Positions 49,830 to 50,966 of a stretch of DNA of 50,966 bases are shown piece after piece (positions within the stretch are counted from its first letter, which is position 1; every line of letters starts with the position of its first letter). Source of the DNA: an uncultured Woeseiaceae bacterium (GTDB lineage: Bacteria > Pseudomonadota > Gammaproteobacteria > Steroidobacterales > Woeseiaceae). The notes beneath the pieces were generated by a model. The model saw only the letters and a list, made by a program, of their open reading frames with translations. It made no database searches and was not told the origin of the DNA. Position numbers and translations under genes: made by a program. The stretch lies in NCBI GenBank assembly GCA_902517795.1, contig CABYDR010000006.1:1-50966 (forward strand), in the 5' to 3' direction.

Positions 49830-50828
49830 ATGTTGTTATCACGTTATCCTAGGGTTTCATTGGCTCATTTGCCAACACCTTTCGAATATCTTCCAAGATT
49901 AACAGAGTATCTAAATGGACCAAACATCTATGTAAAGAGGGATGATTGTACGGGTTTGGGTACGGGCGGGAACAAAACTAGAAAACTTGAGTTCTTGATT
50001 GCAGATGCTATTGAAAAGAAGGCTGATGTAGTAATTACCCAAGGAGCAGTGCAATCAAATCATGCCAGACAGACAGCAGCAGCTGCTGCAAAAGTTGGCA
50101 TGAGATGCGAGTTAGTTTTTGAAAAAAGAGTTACTGATGCATCATCTGCTTATATGGAGTCAGGCAACGTTTTCTTGGATAAACTTTTTGGTGCAAATAT
50201 TCAAGAGGTTGAGAGTGGTTCCGACATGAATAAAGAGATGGAGAATATCAGTTCAGCTCTAAGGGAGGAGGGGATGAATCCCTATATCATTCCTGGTGGA
50301 GGATCAAACTCAATTGGCGCCCTGGGTTACGTTGATTGTGTTTTTGAATTAATTGGTCAGGCGAACACCATGAATGTTGTTATAGATACAATCATTCATG
50401 CAACTGGAAGTGCAGGCACACAAGCAGGGATTGTAGTTGGTGCAAAAGCACTTAATAGTAAGATCCCAGTTTTGGGAATAGGGGTAAATGCTGATAAAGA
50501 GAAGCAGGAAGAGAAAGTTTACCAACTTGCCTGTGAATTATCTGATTTTATGGGTCTGCCAGGATTGGTAGAACGAAATGATATAGTTGCAAACTGCGAC
50601 TACGTCGGAGATGGCTATGGCATTCCAACTGATGAGATGAATGAGGCCATATTATTGCTAGCTAGACAAGAAGGACTATTGTTTGACCCAGTATATAGCG
50701 GTAAAGGTTTAGCTGGAATGATAGATCTCATTAATAAGGGGTATTTTAAAAAACAAGAAAATATAGCATTTATTCACACAGGTGGTTCGGCAGGACTTTT
50801 TGCTTATCATGATCTTCTCAAGACCTGA
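49830..50828 (+). CDS. dcyD: D-cysteine desulfhydrase / ACC deaminase family PLP enzyme
   Basis: A 332-residue fold-type II PLP enzyme. The PLP Lys49 is in TGGNKTRKLEF, and QSNHARQTAAAAAKVG provides the carboxylate-binding Ser and Asn. Family members break down D-cysteine to pyruvate, sulfide and ammonia; marine relatives include the L-cysteate sulfo-lyase CuyA, which cannot be separated here by eye. It is coupled to the racemase-family gene three bases upstream. The following 120 bases hold no gene. Confidence 0.85.
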   Translation: MLLSRYPRVSLAHLPTPFEYLPRLTEYLNGPNIYVKRDDCTGLGTGGNKTRKLEFLIADAIEKKADVVITQGAVQSNHARQTAAAAAKVGMRCELVFEKRVTDASSAYMESGNVFLDKLFGANIQEVESGSDMNKEMENISSALREEGMNPYIIPGGGSNSIGALGYVDCVFELIGQANTMNVVIDTIIHATGSAGTQAGIVVGAKALNSKIPVLGIGVNADKEKQEEKVYQLACELSDFMGLPGLVERNDIVANCDYVGDGYGIPTDEMNEAILLLARQEGLLFDPVYSGKGLAGMIDLINKGYFKKQENIAFIHTGGSAGLFAYHDLLKT

Positions 50829-50954
50829 TAAATTATATTTTTTAAAGAGTTAAGTTTTGTTAATTAATTGCATTAGAGCTAGAAAAGGAATCTGCTTAGC
50901 ATTAGAATCATTCAAGATTTATATAGAGATATTCATTGGTAAAGGGGTTCCTTT

Positions 50955-50966
50955 ATGTTCCTGAAG
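50955..50966 (+). CDS. Possible start of a further gene at the window edge
   Basis: An ATG at 50955 is preceded by AAAGGGG (50940-50946) at a spacing of eight bases, so it may open the next gene. Only four codons are inside the window, so nothing can be said about the product. Confidence 0.3.

Noticed and set aside
1-50966. CRISPR arrays, insertion sequences, prophage or defence systems
   Set aside because: No regularly spaced repeats, transposase, integrase, nuclease or phage structural motifs were seen on either strand.

Overview
The window is a gene-dense, AT-rich stretch of bacterial chromosome. Gaps are short (the longest are about 160 bases), and there are no rRNA or tRNA genes, insertion sequences, phage genes or CRISPR arrays that I can see. 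The gene set suggests a heterotrophic, probably marine gammaproteobacterium with a Gram-negative envelope: many lipoproteins, Sec and Tat exported enzymes, sodium-coupled transporters (SstT, SSS, NhaC), a sulfatase, a PQQ dehydrogenase, an HpaR-regulated homoprotocatechuate pathway and TypA. The taxonomic guess is inference from gene content only.

Layout. (1) 1-4567: the end of a D-glutamate catabolic operon (dgcN partial, dgcA), a VanX-like lipoprotein dipeptidase, three tandem Cys-rich micro-lipoproteins and a SstT-type symporter. (2) 4547-7259, minus strand: an MTHFR-family gene, an M20 peptidase and a small membrane protein. (3) 7315-18948: an aromatic catabolic island for 4-hydroxyphenylacetate/homoprotocatechuate. 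It holds two HpaR-type MarR regulators, HpaB monooxygenase, a LigAB-type two-subunit ring-cleavage dioxygenase, HpaE, HpaF, an HpaG-like FAH protein, a DapA-family aldolase, an AhpD-like protein, an aromatic acid MFS carrier, a pair of small His-containing membrane proteins and a second MFS carrier. (4) 18945-21413: an MhpB-like dioxygenase, then a HupE/UreJ protein with its membrane-anchor partner. (5) 21419-23083: an exported arylsulfatase. (6) 23244-33282: a tightly packed seven-gene operon (aldehyde dehydrogenase, Nramp-like transporter without the metal motifs, TPP enzyme, Tat-exported flavoprotein, N-acyl-D-amino-acid deacylase lipoprotein, leaderless M23 protein, SSS symporter). (7) 33344-39100: typA, a NhaC antiporter with a DAO-type oxidase, and a ferredoxin-NADP reductase-like flavoprotein. 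(8) 39736-47150: an operon in which all five products carry export signals (amidohydrolase, cytochrome c-PQQ dehydrogenase, M24 peptidase, Tat-exported aminotransferase, NHL protein), closed by a strong bidirectional terminator. (9) 47202-50828: a TPR lipoprotein, then an Asp/Glu racemase-family gene and a D-cysteine desulfhydrase-family gene.

Two themes run through the window. The first is aromatic acid catabolism under MarR control: I find a shared candidate operator, TTAAYATRTTAA, twice inside a 37-base palindrome at the hpaR-hpaB promoter and once in overlapping divergent promoters of the ring-cleavage operons. The second is use of D-amino acids and peptidoglycan-like material (DgcN/DgcA, VanX-like, D-aminoacylase, M23 domain, DAO oxidase, Asp/Glu racemase, D-cysteine desulfhydrase family). 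Family calls rest on motifs and my memory of the families; no database search was possible.
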